Origin: Heliopora coerulea
Lineage: Eukaryota > Cnidaria > Anthozoa > Scleralcyonacea > Helioporidae
Length of the DNA: 64,000 nucleotides
Assembly: GCA_030142905.1 (NCBI GenBank)
Contig: JASJOG010000032.1
Location: 854,001-918,000, forward strand
Reading direction: 5' to 3'
The position numbers and the translations under genes were made by a program. The notes beneath the pieces were generated by a model. It was given only the letters and a program-made list of their open reading frames with translations, had not been told where the DNA came from and ran no database searches. Below are positions 15,560 to 27,506 of the stretch, one piece after another. Each line of letters starts with the position of its first letter. Position 1 is the stretch's first letter.

Positions 15560-17255
15560 CAAGTAAATTCATAAACTATGAATAATTTTAGAGCTGTGGG
15601 AATTGGGTCCTTGAAACTTTGTCTTCTTACAAACTCATGGATGATGAACTACATTTCTCCACCAGACCTGCTCGCTTCATTTGAAATGATTTACCAAAGT
15701 ATTAAACAATTTCAGGAACTATGATGAGACCCCAAACCTCAAAACTGAAATTGCTAATCTCATGCAAAACTATGTGTTGTCTTACAAACCCACATCTATC
15801 GACTTAAAGAAATCATTGTTCTAAAACCAGATAAGGGAAATGGTGTAGTCATAATAGATTGCAAGATATATAAGGACTGCTGTCTTAATATAATTAATGA
15901 CAAAATTTAGAGAAAGACCCTAAATTAAGTAAAGAAGGTAAACTCTAAAGGTTCTTTTGATGAAACTACATATCAAGATATCTATCCCAAAGGCTCCCAG
16001 ATTGCATAAGCAAAGGGAAAGAAACACACCACCACTTTTCAGACCAATCATATCCTGGACAGGGGCATGTAATTACAAACTAGCACCCATATTTCCAACA
16101 AATACGCCACACAAGATTCCTTCTCCTTCTTTCAAGACATTCAGAATGTCGACACACGCAACAAGTATCCCATATCTTTTGATGTACAAAACCTTTTCAT
16201 GAATATTCCTCTGAACATGTCCACCAATACCATCTTTAAACACAATCCTAACTTTCCTTAAAATGCTATTTTCATTTACAACTACTAGATCCCACTTCTT
16301 GTTTAATGATTTTATTTGACCAAATTGATGGAGTCACCATGGGTTCTCCTTTTGCTCCTATTTTACCTAATCTTTTTATGGGACATCATGAAAAATCCTC
16401 GGTTACCATAAATATATTGATAACATTTTCTGTTTATTCGACAGCAAACATGATGCTATGTTATTCTTTGATTACATCAATGCTAAACATCCCGACATAA
16501 AATTCACTCACAAAAAACAATTAAATGGTAAACTCCCCTTCCTTGATGTTTTAGTAGATAATTCATCCAACATTTGTCACTTCTTTCACAAATATTTTCA
16601 GTTTCACACTGTTAATCTACAAAACAGGCCTAATTCGCACTCTTCTTGACAGGACATTCAAAATTAACAACACCAACACCAGCTTAAACAAAGATCTCAA
16701 CAAACTATCAGAAATTTTGAAACATAATTGTTTTCCTTATCACTAAACAATATTTAAAGACACCCAGACAAAACCCTAACAAAAATGTTCCCAACAACAC
16801 AGAAAACACCAATATCCACTATCTCAAACTCCCCTACATTGGTAATTATTCTAGACTTACTGAAATTTAAATAAGACAATTTTGTGAACATTTCTGTAAG
16901 GACCTTAGCATCAAACTAGTGTTCTCTACTTTCAAAATCAAAACCAAAACCTTTTTCAGTTTCAATTACCTGATTCCCACAGCTCTAAGATCATTCGTAG
17001 TTTTTTAATTTACTTGTGTGGGATGTAATTCCCGCTACACTGATGAAACCTCTTGCCATTTCTCAACACAGATTAAAGAGCATGCCTTAACTGATCAAAA
17101 TTATCATGTCCTTAAACACCTCAATCACTTTACCGATTGTACAAACCAGTACACACCAAACTGCTCTAAACTTTTAGATTCAGCCCATCAACACCTTCCT
17201 CTGATACTGCCTCCTTTAGTCTTCACATTACATACTGTCATTGTAATTAGTTAAT
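15560..17255 (+). pseudogene. Penelope-like element, plus-strand copy, decayed
   Basis: Fragments in order: LKPDKGNGVVIIDCKIYKD (around 15815-15875), a DVQNLFMNIPL-type RT core (around 16180-16215), DQIDGVTMGSPFAPILPNLF (16306-16500) matching the RT T(A/V)MG motif, a YVDNIF-like catalytic region where the second D is N (near 16410-16430), INAKHPDIKFTHKKQLNGK and LPFLDVLVDN (16458-16649), and CNSRYTDETSCHFSTQIKEH (17018-17110), the GIY-YIG-like end. Many stops and frame changes make it dead. Its C-terminal part is duplicated in inverted orientation at 15330-15556. Confidence 0.87.
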
Positions 17256-17294
17256 TTACTCGTTCAGTAATTCCTATTTAAAACCTTACAAACA

Positions 17295-17841
17295 TCACTC
17301 TGTAAACTGAAGGTGGCATAAATCTTGCTGAAATATATCTTTAAAAAGTATTCTTGTGTTTTTGAAATTTATAACTGTCCTTTTGTTAACAAGAAGTATT
17401 GGAATTTTAAAATCTCCATTAATGCACTGAACTTCATGAAGATACATCTCCCCATCATATAAATATGATAAACCAAACAAATTGACTGTCATAATTTTGA
17501 AATCCGAAGAATCATCTTATTCAACACCACCAGCAGCCATTGCTTCTCTCACTGATTTAACAAGCATACCAATTAAAAAAATCCCCTATCTGTAACACTT
17601 CAATTTCATATGTCAAATTAGAAAAATTTTTATCCATACATTCTTTACCCCACATTTTAGGATGAACTGCATTACCTTTATAAATGTCAATATGCAACTT
17701 ATACCTGTTCCATAATTTTTTACTACATCTAAACATCATTTTGTTTTTAGTTTTACCACAAATTAAAAAAAAAAAAAAACAACTATAACAATTACAACCA
17801 CATATTATTTTGTATGTGTGTATAACAAGAAATGTACCCAC
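17295..17841 (-). pseudogene. Unrecognised coding-like block A
   Basis: Two minus-strand frames, 17557-17841 (94 residues, with a Cys- and Phe-rich stretch, then KPWNRYKL-like basic text and a YEIEVLQIGDFFNWYAC end) and 17295-17492 (65 residues: MTVNLFGLSYLYDGEMYLHE), may be parts of one gene because an in-frame link lies between them near 17500-17560. I recognise no family. The amino-acid composition looks coding rather than random, but no homology can be claimed. Confidence 0.3.
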
Positions 17842-17855
17842 TTAAAGCATAAATA

Positions 17856-18725
17856 GCTGGTTCTATAACTACCAGAACACTACGTGGTATTTTCATTTTC
17901 ATGGAATTGAAACAATTCACATTATGCAATTTTTATAAGGGAACATGGAAAGACAACTGCTCCAATTAGCATTGCAAACAAGATTTTGAATGGCATTCTG
18001 GTAGTTGTATTCAGCAGATGTATAAGGAGAACCAGCGATTAATCCTATTAATAATCAGGATTACGATTTAGTAATTCCTGCCAAGTGCTAACAAAGACCT
18101 TCAAAAAAATTTATTCTAAATAGCATCATACAAAATGTTTTTAACATTTTCCAAATTATCATATTTCAAACATTCATGATACTCATCATCATCCTGATTT
18201 TAATACACTCCAAGGATCACATTCAATAAATGTCTCCATCTTCACCCAAACCATTCATATTAATGAACATAAACCAGTATTATATCTATCCTGAGACATA
18301 CCTTGATACTGACTGGCTCATTAACATCATATCAACATGTGATTAACACATTGCTGTTTTTGAAGTGCTCTTTTTTCAATTCCCCATAATTAAAAATCCA
18401 CACTTATATTCTGAAAAAAAATAAAACGTTTTCACATTATTGAGCATGGTGCTGGTTGTATAAAACTATCTTTCTGACGTTTTTTCAAACTGAATTATTC
18501 ACTGCTCTTTTTTGTTTGCCCATAACTAGAAAACAAACTTGTTACACTTACCATGTTACATTATTGAACACAATTTGTTTCCATATTGTGTTGTGATCTT
18601 TGAATCAGGTAAGCCACCTTGCTGATGACATATTAACCCACTACCTATTTGACGTTTTTGTTTTTTTTTCAAAATTAATATCTTGCTGTCCTTTTTCATT
18701 GTCCCTTCTTTAAAAAAAAAAATGC
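17856..18725. other. AT-rich, no gene seen
   Basis: No domain recognised on either strand. Two related tracts near 18360-18440 and 18480-18560 (GAAGTGCTCTTTTTTCAATT and CACTGCTCTTTTTTGTTTGC, each followed by a CCCATAA-like block) hint at a local repeat. Confidence 0.45.
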
Positions 18726-18734
18726 AGGCAAAAT

Positions 18735-19290
18735 TCTGTATAGTCTTTCTTGCAGAGGGTCAAGGGCCATGAATGCATTCACCAACACTCTCCATGACTC
18801 CTCTCTCTTGCAGTGGTTGTACACTTCCCTAGGGTTCTCCTCATCCAATCCTTGATGTCATCAGTCCACCATTGTCTTTTTCATCCTCTCAAACTTTTAC
18901 TGTCAATTCTGCCCTCGAGGATGTGGGCACTGAGGTTCTGTGACCTAACGACATGGTCAAAGTGCCACTCTGTCTCCATCTCCTCCAGGACTGACTTGTT
19001 GCTTCTGTGGGCCATCCAGCTGATCCTCAGTGCACACCTGTAACATGTCATCTCAAATGATATCAGGCTGCAAGTATCAGCTGCTTTGAGGGTTGATGTC
19101 TCAGCTGTACAGTGCCATGGGCCACATCAACATCTTCAGTAGCCTCAGTCCTTCCAAAGGGTGTTGAGGAACTTAAGGGCTGATCCTTGATCTCATGACT
19201 TCTGTCTGCTTAATGATGGATCCCAGGTACTTGAACTTGTCCACTTGGGCCAGTTTCACTCCCTGGTGGCTGCCATTACCTTCATCTTCT
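18735..19290 (-). pseudogene. RTE-type LINE, reverse transcriptase C-terminal fragment
   Basis: Minus-strand conceptual translation gives DKFKYLGSIIKQ, LRLLKMLMWPMALYS, LLSFEMTCYRCALRISWMAH, RSNKSVLEEMETEWHFDHV, and KRQWWTDDIKDWMRRTLG with RERSHGECW. This is the thumb and tail region of RTE-like non-LTR retrotransposon polymerases. Frame changes and stops occur between the pieces. Only this 3' part is present. Confidence 0.88.
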
Positions 19291-19309
19291 TTGTGCCAAA
19301 TTAATTAAG

Positions 19310-20600
19310 CTATGATTAAAATAATGTCGATTTAAACAATATCTGTATTTAGGCTCAAGTACAATACAGTGCTTAGCTCTTGCTTTTTCGATTGCTGTAA
19401 TTAGTCTTTCCATTTCTGACACATAAGATCCAACTAACTATCACACCAAAACTTCCTTGTCATTGAATAAATATGCCACAAAATTTCCCACCCAAATGAT
19501 TATGGTGTAAATAAACCCATCTTTCAAAAAATTTATCTCATAGATAAAAAATTATCTTCAGAATGTCTTTGAATACTAAAAATGTGTATGGCACAGCATA
19601 TTTTCTAACTCATGCAAACATTTTGTGTTTCACCAAGAAAAAACACTTAAAAAGATTACGTTATCAAATAATAATTGGATAAATGCACACCATACTACAA
19701 ACATGGTTAAAATATTAAACAGTATTTCCCTAATTTTTTTCAATTTAATCATACCATCAAACATAGCTGCAAAATCAGGATCATTTTCCATTTGATCAAC
19801 ATTGTCAAAAACTATCTTTATATTTAAGTTTCCATGCACAGACGTGTCTTTTAACCAATTCCCACAAATAAGTTCTTTCATCAAAAGTATTTTTTAAAAT
19901 TCTTTCAATCATTTCTAGCAACAACCCACACACAAACTTGTTAGCAATTACAAGTAAAATCAACATTGCTTCACTGCACATTTTTTATACTAAGAATACT
20001 TATCTTACCACTTAAAAATGTTTTTGATAAAATCAAATGTTGATCAGGTTATGTTTAATCCCTAACACTTGTGTCAACCACTTATTTCCGTTTAAATAAT
20101 CCCCCAATATTTTTTTTTTCAAATTGAACTACTTCTTCTTTTAATCCCCCTCCAGACTGATGTCAATGTTTAAATTTTGGAATGTATTTATGTAAACATC
20201 TTTCGGTATTTTCAGGATCACAAAGCTTTTTTGTAAAGATTAAATCCCCAAAATTGTTGACAACTTTATCTTTTTTGTTTACCCATATTCAAAAATCAAA
20301 CATTGTTTATTACACTAAATGATCACAACTACTTGTTAACTTTTTTAGTAATAATACGTTCATTCCTTGGACAACATGAACAATTATAATGAATGAAAAG
20401 AGATCCTCCTTTGGTTATTTTCATAAGAAATCTAAACATCTTATAAAAGTCCTATACTAATATAAATTTCCAATCACTCACTCTGAATAAACACATTCAT
20501 GTTTGGTATCCAGTTCAAAATCTTCATCAGTTGTTTTAAAACTTGTAAGATTATCCCATTTTGTTTAAGTCATAATGTGTGTCTATAGATCTTCACACAA
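19310..20600 (-). pseudogene. Unrecognised coding-like block B
   Basis: Minus-strand frames include 19630-19884 (84 residues: GNWLKDTSVHGNLNIKIVFD, then a hydrophobic C-terminal segment), a downstream part in other frames around 19310-19560 (FLKDGFIYTIIIWVGNFVAY, VSEMERLITAIEKARAKHC, YRYCLNRHYF), and an upstream part near 20345-20440 (MFRFLMKITKGGSLFIHYNC). Together they look like one broken AT-rich gene or several. I recognise no family. Composition is compatible with a remnant of a large DNA-virus-like or selfish element, but that is speculation. Confidence 0.3.
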
Positions 20601-20776
20601 TACAGCTTGCAGTCAATGATCACATCCACATTGAAAGAAAAGCATTTTTACACCATCAAATTCGTTTCAATAACAATGATAACAAAATCTTACACATAAA
20701 ATCTCCCATCAGACACAACTTCACATTTTGTCAGTTGCCATATCTTAAAGTAAACGGTTTGAACTCAGTAGAATCG

Positions 20777-20992
20777 GTACGTGTTAGTGATAGTAGACTG
20801 TCCAGGTTACTGTAGTTTTGAGAAAGACTGTTGTGACTGACATTTTGATGGCCTCAGCAGTGGTCATCTTCAGAGTTAAAAAGAGATGATGAGAGTTACT
20901 CTGAATTTGACTGATGCCGTTGAAACATCAGTCACCAACAGTCTTTCTCGAGACTATAGTAACCTGGACGATCTACTATCACTAATATGTAC
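20777..20992. repeat. 215-bp foldback carrying two opposed hammerhead-like motifs
   Basis: Arms 20777-20839 and 20930-20992 are long imperfect inverted repeats sharing GTGATAGTAGA, CCAGGTTACT and GAGAAAGACTGTTG blocks. Each half carries a related motif. On the minus strand CTGAAGA is at 20867-20873, followed by a hairpin, CAAAA and TGTCAGTCAC. On the plus strand CTGAATT is at 20901-20907, followed by a hairpin, GAAA (20922-20925), then CATC and AGTC. ACT before and AGT after can pair as stem I. Both cores carry substitutions, so they are probably inactive. Confidence 0.75.
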
Positions 20993-20999
20993 ATCTTAA

Positions 21000-21345
21000 A
21001 GTATCTCATTTCAAGAATATCCATTAAATAATACCATATCCACAACTAACCAAATTATTTAGTCTTCCAGTAATAGTTCCAAATGTTTAATACATAATAC
21101 TGCTTCACATAAAATCTGTTCCTTTGTTATATGACAATAATTGCTCGATGGTAAAACTTCCCATACCCTTTCAAAGGTTATATTCAACTTGCAAATTCTT
21201 TCTTTCTTATCTATTGAAATCTTTTTTTAACAAGACTAACATGTCCATTTCTTCTCATATAACCCTTTTTTATCAAAATAGTAATCATCCAACTGACACA
21301 GAATTAACACTTGGGCATTGTTTTCTGAAAAGCCACACCTAAGTT
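21000..21345 (-). pseudogene. Unrecognised coding-like block C
   Basis: The minus strand reads LNITFERVWEVLPSSNYCH and EQILCEAVLCIKHLELLLED, with stops further on. It lies immediately beyond the foldback and may be the upstream part of block B, interrupted by the foldback. No family is recognised. Confidence 0.25.
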
Positions 21346-21612
21346 TGGTGCTTCCCCAATTTTGAGATAATTGGATTGAAGGATGAAGGTGATTGGTTAA
21401 TTAAACTGGTTCACACTCCCAAGTAAAAAAATTGCCTCTATTCCATTGGATAGTTCATAATTGAAAATTTTTTTATATTTTTTGTCTTAAAAAAACTGAT
21501 AAATTCTACATTATCTCGAAGTTGGTTACAAATGTCTAAGATGTACTATGTTAAGCATTCATAATTAAGACTACAGTGATGAAGATGAAAATGATGAAAA
21601 CGTTAACAAGTT

Positions 21613-21655
21613 CTGACCTATGAAACAGACCTCACAGGTCTGTTTCATAGGTCAG
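21613..21655. repeat. Perfect hairpin, 20-bp arms, 3-base loop
   Basis: CTGACCTATGAAACAGACCT at 21613-21632 is followed by CAC and then its exact reverse complement at 21636-21655. It lies 100 bases before the BEL 5' LTR in otherwise featureless sequence. Confidence 0.95.
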
Positions 21656-21754
21656 GAGACAAGGGGTTGCTTCTCAATGCATGACAAAACTCACTGTCCG
21701 AATAAATTACAAATGCAGGGTACTTTCCACAACCACATTTTAACCATTTATTAG

Positions 21755-22078
21755 TGTCATGAACTGACAGCTAATTAGGAACACTGCACAAATAAACAGA
21801 CATGATTAATAAACGCACTTGAATAGTTACTCTTGAGATCACATTACACTTGCATGCACATATAAAATAACTGAATAATAATGTATATAGTGTCTTGATT
21901 ACTTGATCTTCTGTAGAAAATATATTAAATTTGCAAATCTCTCCACGTTGATCATTCATTGTTTGTATTCGAAGAACCTATGCTATTTCTCTTGTACTTG
22001 ATTGTTGTCACACAATGCAACCGGCAGTATCAGACGATATTTGGCAGTAAACCACCAATCATATGGACAATTGAGACA
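21755..22078 (+). repeat. BEL 5' LTR
   Basis: Begins TGTCATGAACTGACAGCTAA and ends TTGAGACA, giving TG...CA ends, about 324 bases. The start recurs at 27494. A primer-binding-site-like TTGGTGCCATGACC follows directly. Confidence 0.87.
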
Positions 22079-22096
22079 TTGGTGCCATGACCAGGA
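22079..22096 (+). promoter_or_regulatory. Primer-binding site of the BEL element
   Basis: TTGGTGCCATGACCAGG immediately after the LTR end resembles the TGGYGCCRTGACC sites of BEL/Pao elements. The tRNA that would prime here was not identified. Confidence 0.65.
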
Positions 22097-22104
22097 TGGA
22101 TGAA

Positions 22105-23094
22105 TTACAACGCTCGAAGATTACCTGAAGGACGCAATGCATACAGGCCACTAAATTATGGAACAAGGTGCACTCGCTGATGAGAGAAGAAATGGAAGAG
22201 ACCAAACTCAACAGCCTGAAAGTTATGTTGGAAATATTCGACGCCAAAATCAAACAGTTATGACAACTAGACGAACAAGTCTCGAGCAAACTAGATGAAG
22301 AAGAGCTACTGGAAGCTGAAATCAAAGAAGCAGATGACTATCTTGATGAACTATGTGAAAGGAGGTACCGTATCAAATTCTTCATTGAGTCCAAGGTGAA
22401 ACCTAGCAGGCAGAATATTCCCCCACCAAGCATGTCGCAAACATCTGTGTCAACAAATAGTTCAGCCAACCACAGATTACCAAAGTTAGCCCTGCCTATA
22501 TCTATGGGGAACTTGCTTAAGTGGCAAACATTTTGGGACACTTTCCAAACGGCTATCCACAATAACTCTGGTTTAAGTGATGTTCAAAAATTCACCTATC
22601 TCAAAGCCCAGCTGTCTGGAGAAGCCGCTAATTTGATTGATGGCCTCCCTTTGACCGAATCCAATTATGTGCAATTGATCAAAATTTTGGGAGATATGTT
22701 TGGCCAACCACACAAAATAATCAATTCCCACATGCAAACTCTAATCGATCTACCAACCCCATCAGATTCAGTGACTCATTTACACAGATTTTATGACAGC
22801 TTAGAAAACCATATTTGCAGTCTTGAAACATTGGGCAAAAATCCAGACACCTATGGTGACCTTTTGACCCCTATCATTTTGACAAAACTCCCAAAATCAT
22901 TCAAACACAACATTATTCAGGAAAGTGGTTCATCAGAATTGGATGTAGAAAAATTGCACAAAGCAATTTTGAAGGAAATCCAGATTCTAGAAGCCGGGGA
23001 AGAAATGTATTATCTCAATCACCTAACTAAACCCTTCAGCACTCCCCCATCAACGTCATCACTGTTGACAAATGCATCTCGAATAAAACAATGA
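22105..23094 (+). pseudogene. BEL gag (DUF1759-like)
   Basis: The main open frame, 22396-23094 (232 residues), has LPKLALPISMGNLLKWQTFW, FTYLKAQLSGEAANLIDGLP, and LLTPIILTKLPKSFKHNII. These are hallmarks of the gag-like DUF1759 domain that builds the BEL particle. The same frame continues upstream to about 22105 as a charged coiled-coil region but is broken by TGA at 22261-22263 and one further stop. The frame ends before the zinc knuckles, which follow in another frame. Confidence 0.87.
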
Positions 23095-23900
23095 ACTAAG
23101 CGATCGGAAGGAAGATAATCCCGTAAAACAAAAATTATGTGTTTATTGTTCTGGTTGCCATCGTCCTCAAGAGTGTACTGTAGTGAGTGATCCAGCAACG
23201 CGCAAGAAAGGTGTGTTTCAATCAAATCTATGTTTCAATTGTTTGAACAACCGTTATGTATCGAAATTCAACTCAAAAAAACACTGTAAAAAGTAACAAG
23301 AAGCACCACGTGAGTCTATGTGATGAAATAGACAGCAAACAATCCATTGGAAATCGAAAATGAAGCAAAGACGGGCCATCGACGAGCACAAAGGATCAAC
23401 AAACAAAGTCTTGATGCGCCACAAATTTCCACACAGGTTCACACTGCAAGTGCTGCCTCTGCCAACGCAAACCCTTTGAATGAAACCAGCGCAAACTTAA
23501 CGGTAATTGGTCCTCACACGTCCATGTCCAACAACAACTATTGCAGAAAGCAAACATTTCTCAAAACAGCAATACACTCAGTAGATTCATGAACAAGATC
23601 TGCCACTGCCCACATCCTCTTTGATGAAGGTGCCCAACATTCATTCATCACCAAGAGATTAGAGAATGAGCTTGCAATTACACCAGACCACAGCAAAACA
23701 CTAAATCTTTCCGTTTTTGGTGGTTCCATGTCATCCGTAAAGCAAGTAAACATAGCAACGGTTTTCCTCCATGCCGACAACAACAAATTATTCCTGTTCA
23801 AGTCATCGTCCCTGAGATTGCAGCCCCGCAGAAAAGTTTTATTACAACTCATGTATGAAACCTTCCCCACCCCATAACTTGTGATGAACAGTTCCAAATA
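23095..23900 (+). pseudogene. BEL zinc knuckles and aspartic protease
   Basis: CVYCSGCHRPQEC and CFNCLNNRY...HCKK (23128-23298) are Cys-His knuckles of gag. Further on, ILFDEGAQHSFITKRLENEL (about 23610-23670) is the DEGA-type active site of the BEL protease, followed by LNLSVFGGSM. Stops and frame changes (near 23298 and 23590) separate them. The minus-strand 128-residue frame over this interval is a shadow. Confidence 0.83.
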
Positions 23901-23936
23901 TCTCTCCTTATTGGTGCTGACCACTATTGGGATATT

Positions 23937-25025
23937 GTGGAAAATGAGATCATCAGAGGCAAAGGTCCCACTGCAGCAAAGTCTAAAATTGGCTATCTAC
24001 TTTCTGGTTCAATCAAAACCGCCAGTTCATCAACATTCGCCCAGTTTAACATGAGTATCCTGAAAGTCATTGTGTCAAATGAGCCCGAAAACAAAGATCT
24101 CAAAAGATTTTGGGCTTTGGAGTCCATCAGAATTCTTCAAGATGCAACCTCCTCTAATAATGTGAAATTCCTTAGAGAGTACCAAAATTCTTCTGTCCAC
24201 CTGGAGAATGGCCAGTATTGCACAAAGTTGTTGTGGAAAAACAACCACCCCTCTCTCCCCACCAACGAGGCAGTAGCACTAGGAAGAACTCGCTCAACCA
24301 TATGCAGATCATCAAGGGATCTGAACAGCTTAGCCATTTACAGCAAAATCATTCAAGAGCAACTGAAGAGAAAGTTCATCAAGAAGGTTGATGATCTAGC
24401 TACTGTTCACGGTTGTTACCACTACATCCCACACCATTCAGTGTTTAAAGAATCGTCCACTACGCCTCTTCAAATCGTCTATGATTGTAGCTGCAGTCCA
24501 AACACAAATCAGTCGAGCTTGAACTCTTGCCTCTCAATTGGACCAGACATCCTCAATGACATGACTGGCATTCTTCTATGCTTCCGTTGTCACCGATACG
24601 GAATCACTGCAGACATCAAGAAAGCATTTCTCAATATATCCCACCATGCAACGGATAGAGATGCAACGAGATTCGTCTGGTTGTCTGACCCTACTGATCC
24701 CGAAAGAAAGTTTGATGATTATCGCTTCCAGCCTATTCTCTTGGGTGCATCATGTTCTCCATTCATCCTGAATGCCACGATCAAGAAACATCTTGACTCA
24801 TCCAGTGACCTGATTAGCAACCACACGAAGTCTGACATATACATAGACAACTTAGTATCCGGAGCAGATGATGAAAACGAAGCTGTCAACTACTTCGTGG
24901 AAGCCAGATTCATTATGACTCCTGTCAATTTCAACCTTCATTCTTGGAATTCAAACAGACTAAAATTCCAAACACAAACAGCTGACAAGGGTTTTCTGGA
25001 TAGCGACCCGGAATGCAAAGGATGA
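23937..25025 (+). pseudogene. BEL reverse transcriptase
   Basis: A 362-residue open frame. RFWALESIRIL marks the start of the BEL polymerase, PLQIVYDCSCSPN the fingers, GITADIKKAFLNISHHATDR motif A with its aspartate, FQPILLGASCSPFILNATIK motif B, and DIYIDNLVSGADDENEA motif C (Y-I-D-N; BEL enzymes often have N at the last position). It is intact over most of the palm, but its frame ends before RNase H, so it cannot make the complete polyprotein. Confidence 0.92.
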
Positions 25026-25101
25026 TGTCCTGAAGCTTTAAGAGAAACAAACAAACAGCATCCCAACGCCCAAAATCTTGACAAAGAGAGATGTTTTATG
25101 A

Positions 25102-26181
25102 ATGTCATCCAAGATATACAATCCACTTGGCTTTGTCCCACCTGTTTCAATCCATGCAAAAATCTTCATGCAAGAACTTTGGGAAGAAGACTACAGCTGG
25201 GATGACCCACTACCTGAAGAAATGCAGAACAAATGGCATGGAATTTCCAGTGATCTTAAGGCTGCCACTCATTTTGAAGCACAACGAAGATACTTTCCCT
25301 CACTCTCAACTTGGCCATCAAATGCTGTTTTACACATATTTGTCGATGCAAGCATCAAAGCATATGGAACAGTTGCTTATCTTACTGCTGGTCCTTACAG
25401 TTCCTTAGTTATGTCCAAGCCCTGCATCGCTCTTCTCGAGAAGTTAACATTACCACAACTTGAGCTCATGGCAGCCGTCCTCGGAGCAAGAATAGCTTCC
25501 TACTCAAGAAAACAACTAAGGATACATCACATTGTCTTCTGGTCTGATAGCCAAATCGTTCTTTACTGGCTTTCTTCTGATAAGGAACTTAAATGGTTTA
25601 CTGAAAACCGAGTAGGTGAAATCCGTCAATTGACCAACAACGCCAGTTGGAGATACTGTCCAAGTTCCAATAATCCAGTGGACCTTTTGACTCACAGTAT
25701 CCAAGCTCAAAGGTTCACTATCTCCCAGTTATGGAAAAATGGTCCTGCCTGGCTTACACAGGAAACTAACTGGCCTCAATGGGAACCCAACAGCATTCTA
25801 CTACAAGTGTCCGATCCCGCCACTTCACAGCAAAGAAATCTTGAAACACCTGACGACCAACCCCAGCCTACTCTGCCCAAAGTCACCGGTATTACTGAGA
25901 TGATTGACCATACCAAGTTCAGTTGTCTTCAAAAATTGGTTTGTACCACAGCATGGGTTATGCACCTCGTAAACATGGCGAGAAAACGGGAAGTGAACAA
26001 AGGCAAATCTCTCACACAAAAAGAAATTGACACCGCAACACATCTGGATATGTGGAATCCAATGAAAGTATATCACAACAAATTCATGAACCTGCAACAG
26101 AAAAGTGCCCCTCATCTTCCTCTTGTATGTCAGCTTCGACTCTTCATCCTTGAAGATCACATCATCCACTGTGGAGGATAA
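25102..26181 (+). pseudogene. BEL connection, RNase H and tether
   Basis: A 359-residue open frame. IYNPLGFVPPVSIHAKIFMQ is the RT-RNase H connection. IFVDASIKAYGTVAYL, KLTLPQLELMAAVLGARIAS, FWSDSQIVLYWLSS and NPVDLLTH give the D-E-D-D RNase H core, which degrades the RNA strand. The C-terminal part (from about 25850) leads to the integrase zinc region, with a break at 26181. Confidence 0.9.
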
Positions 26182-27506
26182 ATTTACATCACACCTTTGG
26201 AGTTTTCAACAAAATTTCTGATCTTGCTTCCAGTGAATGAATATTTCACATCTTTAATCGTCGTGGACGTGCACAACAAAGTCTTATACTCTGGACTAAA
26301 CTCCACCCTCACTTTCGTCCACCAACACTACTGGGTTCCAACCACTCGTCAGTTCATTAAGAAGATACTTCATCACTGCATCACCTGTTAAAAGGTGAAC
26401 ACTCTACCTTACTGTGCCCCCAATCCAGCCCTGCTTCCGTCACTTAGACTGAACGATTCCTGGCCATTTACCATTACTGGAGTTAATTTCACCAGTGCTA
26501 TATTTGTCAAATCCACACAAGGCCAAGAAAAGGTGTACATTTGCTTATTTACCTGTGCAAGCACATGCGCCGTTCATCTCGAAGTAGTTACCAACCTCTC
26601 AGTACCAACATTCATCACAGCATTTCACAGATTTGTAAGCCGAAAGTCATGGTGTTGGACAACACTTCAACTTACCAGTCAGCCACAGAAGAACCAATGC
26701 AACTCTTCAATTCAGAAAATTTAGCCACACTGTTGACTAGCTGAGGCATTGAATGGAAATTCATCCCAGAACAAGCACCATGGTATGGCAGATTTTGGGA
26801 AAGATTAATTGGACTAACAAAAACATCACTGAAGAAAGTCCTTGGCAGAGCAAACATCAACCTGGAAGAACTGCAAACATTAACAACCGAGATTGAAGCC
26901 ATCTTAAACGATCACCCCCTGACTTATGTATCCTCCAAAGTCAAAGACGACCATCCACTTACCCTGTCCCATCTACTCTATGACTGAAGAATCACTACTC
27001 TCCCTCATCCACTTCAGTACGATGAAACCTACAATGACCCGACATGTGGATCTGAAACCACTCTTATTCAACTTAAAGCAAAGCCGGTCAAAGACTTAAT
27101 GGAACACTTTTGGAAACGTTGGCAACATGAGTACTTGACTGCATTACGTGAGTTCCACAAGACCTCAGGGAATAACAATACAGGAATCAAAGTTGGAGAT
27201 GTAGTGCAAGTGCATGATGACACCAAACATGTGAATTGGAGGCTTGCTGTTTTAGGAAGTTTAATCATTGACGATGATGGTTTCTTACGTGCAGCAAACA
27301 TCAGAACAACCACAGGACAAACAAATCGTCTGATTACAAAGTTGTATCCTCTCGAGGTCACATCAATGAACAAACATACAAAACCAACACCCTCCGAGAA
27401 GGAAGAAAGAAGCAGACCAAAGCGAGTGAATGCTAAAAGAGCAAAAGAAAATATGAGGCACTGGGCATCTGTACTTCTGTGCCCCCCAGAGGATGTCATG
27501 AACTGA
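26182..27506 (+). pseudogene. BEL integrase and C-terminal domain
   Basis: HNKVLYSGLNSTLTFVHQHY and HHCITC (26197-26391) form an HHCC zinc module in which the second His is Tyr. The integrase core follows: ITGVNFTSAIFVKS (26480s; the usual first catalytic D is N), VMVLDNTSTYQSA (second D) and APWYGRFWERLIGLTKTSLK (E), in shifting frames. The last frame, 27099-27506 (135 residues: MEHFWKRWQHEYLTAL, GIKVGDVVQVHDDTKHVNW), is the C-terminal BEL domain (DUF5641-like). The D-to-N change and frame breaks make it inactive. Confidence 0.87.

Noticed and set aside
23538..23924. 128-residue minus-strand gene
   Set aside because: It is the shadow of the BEL protease region, whose plus-strand frame carries the DEGA motif.
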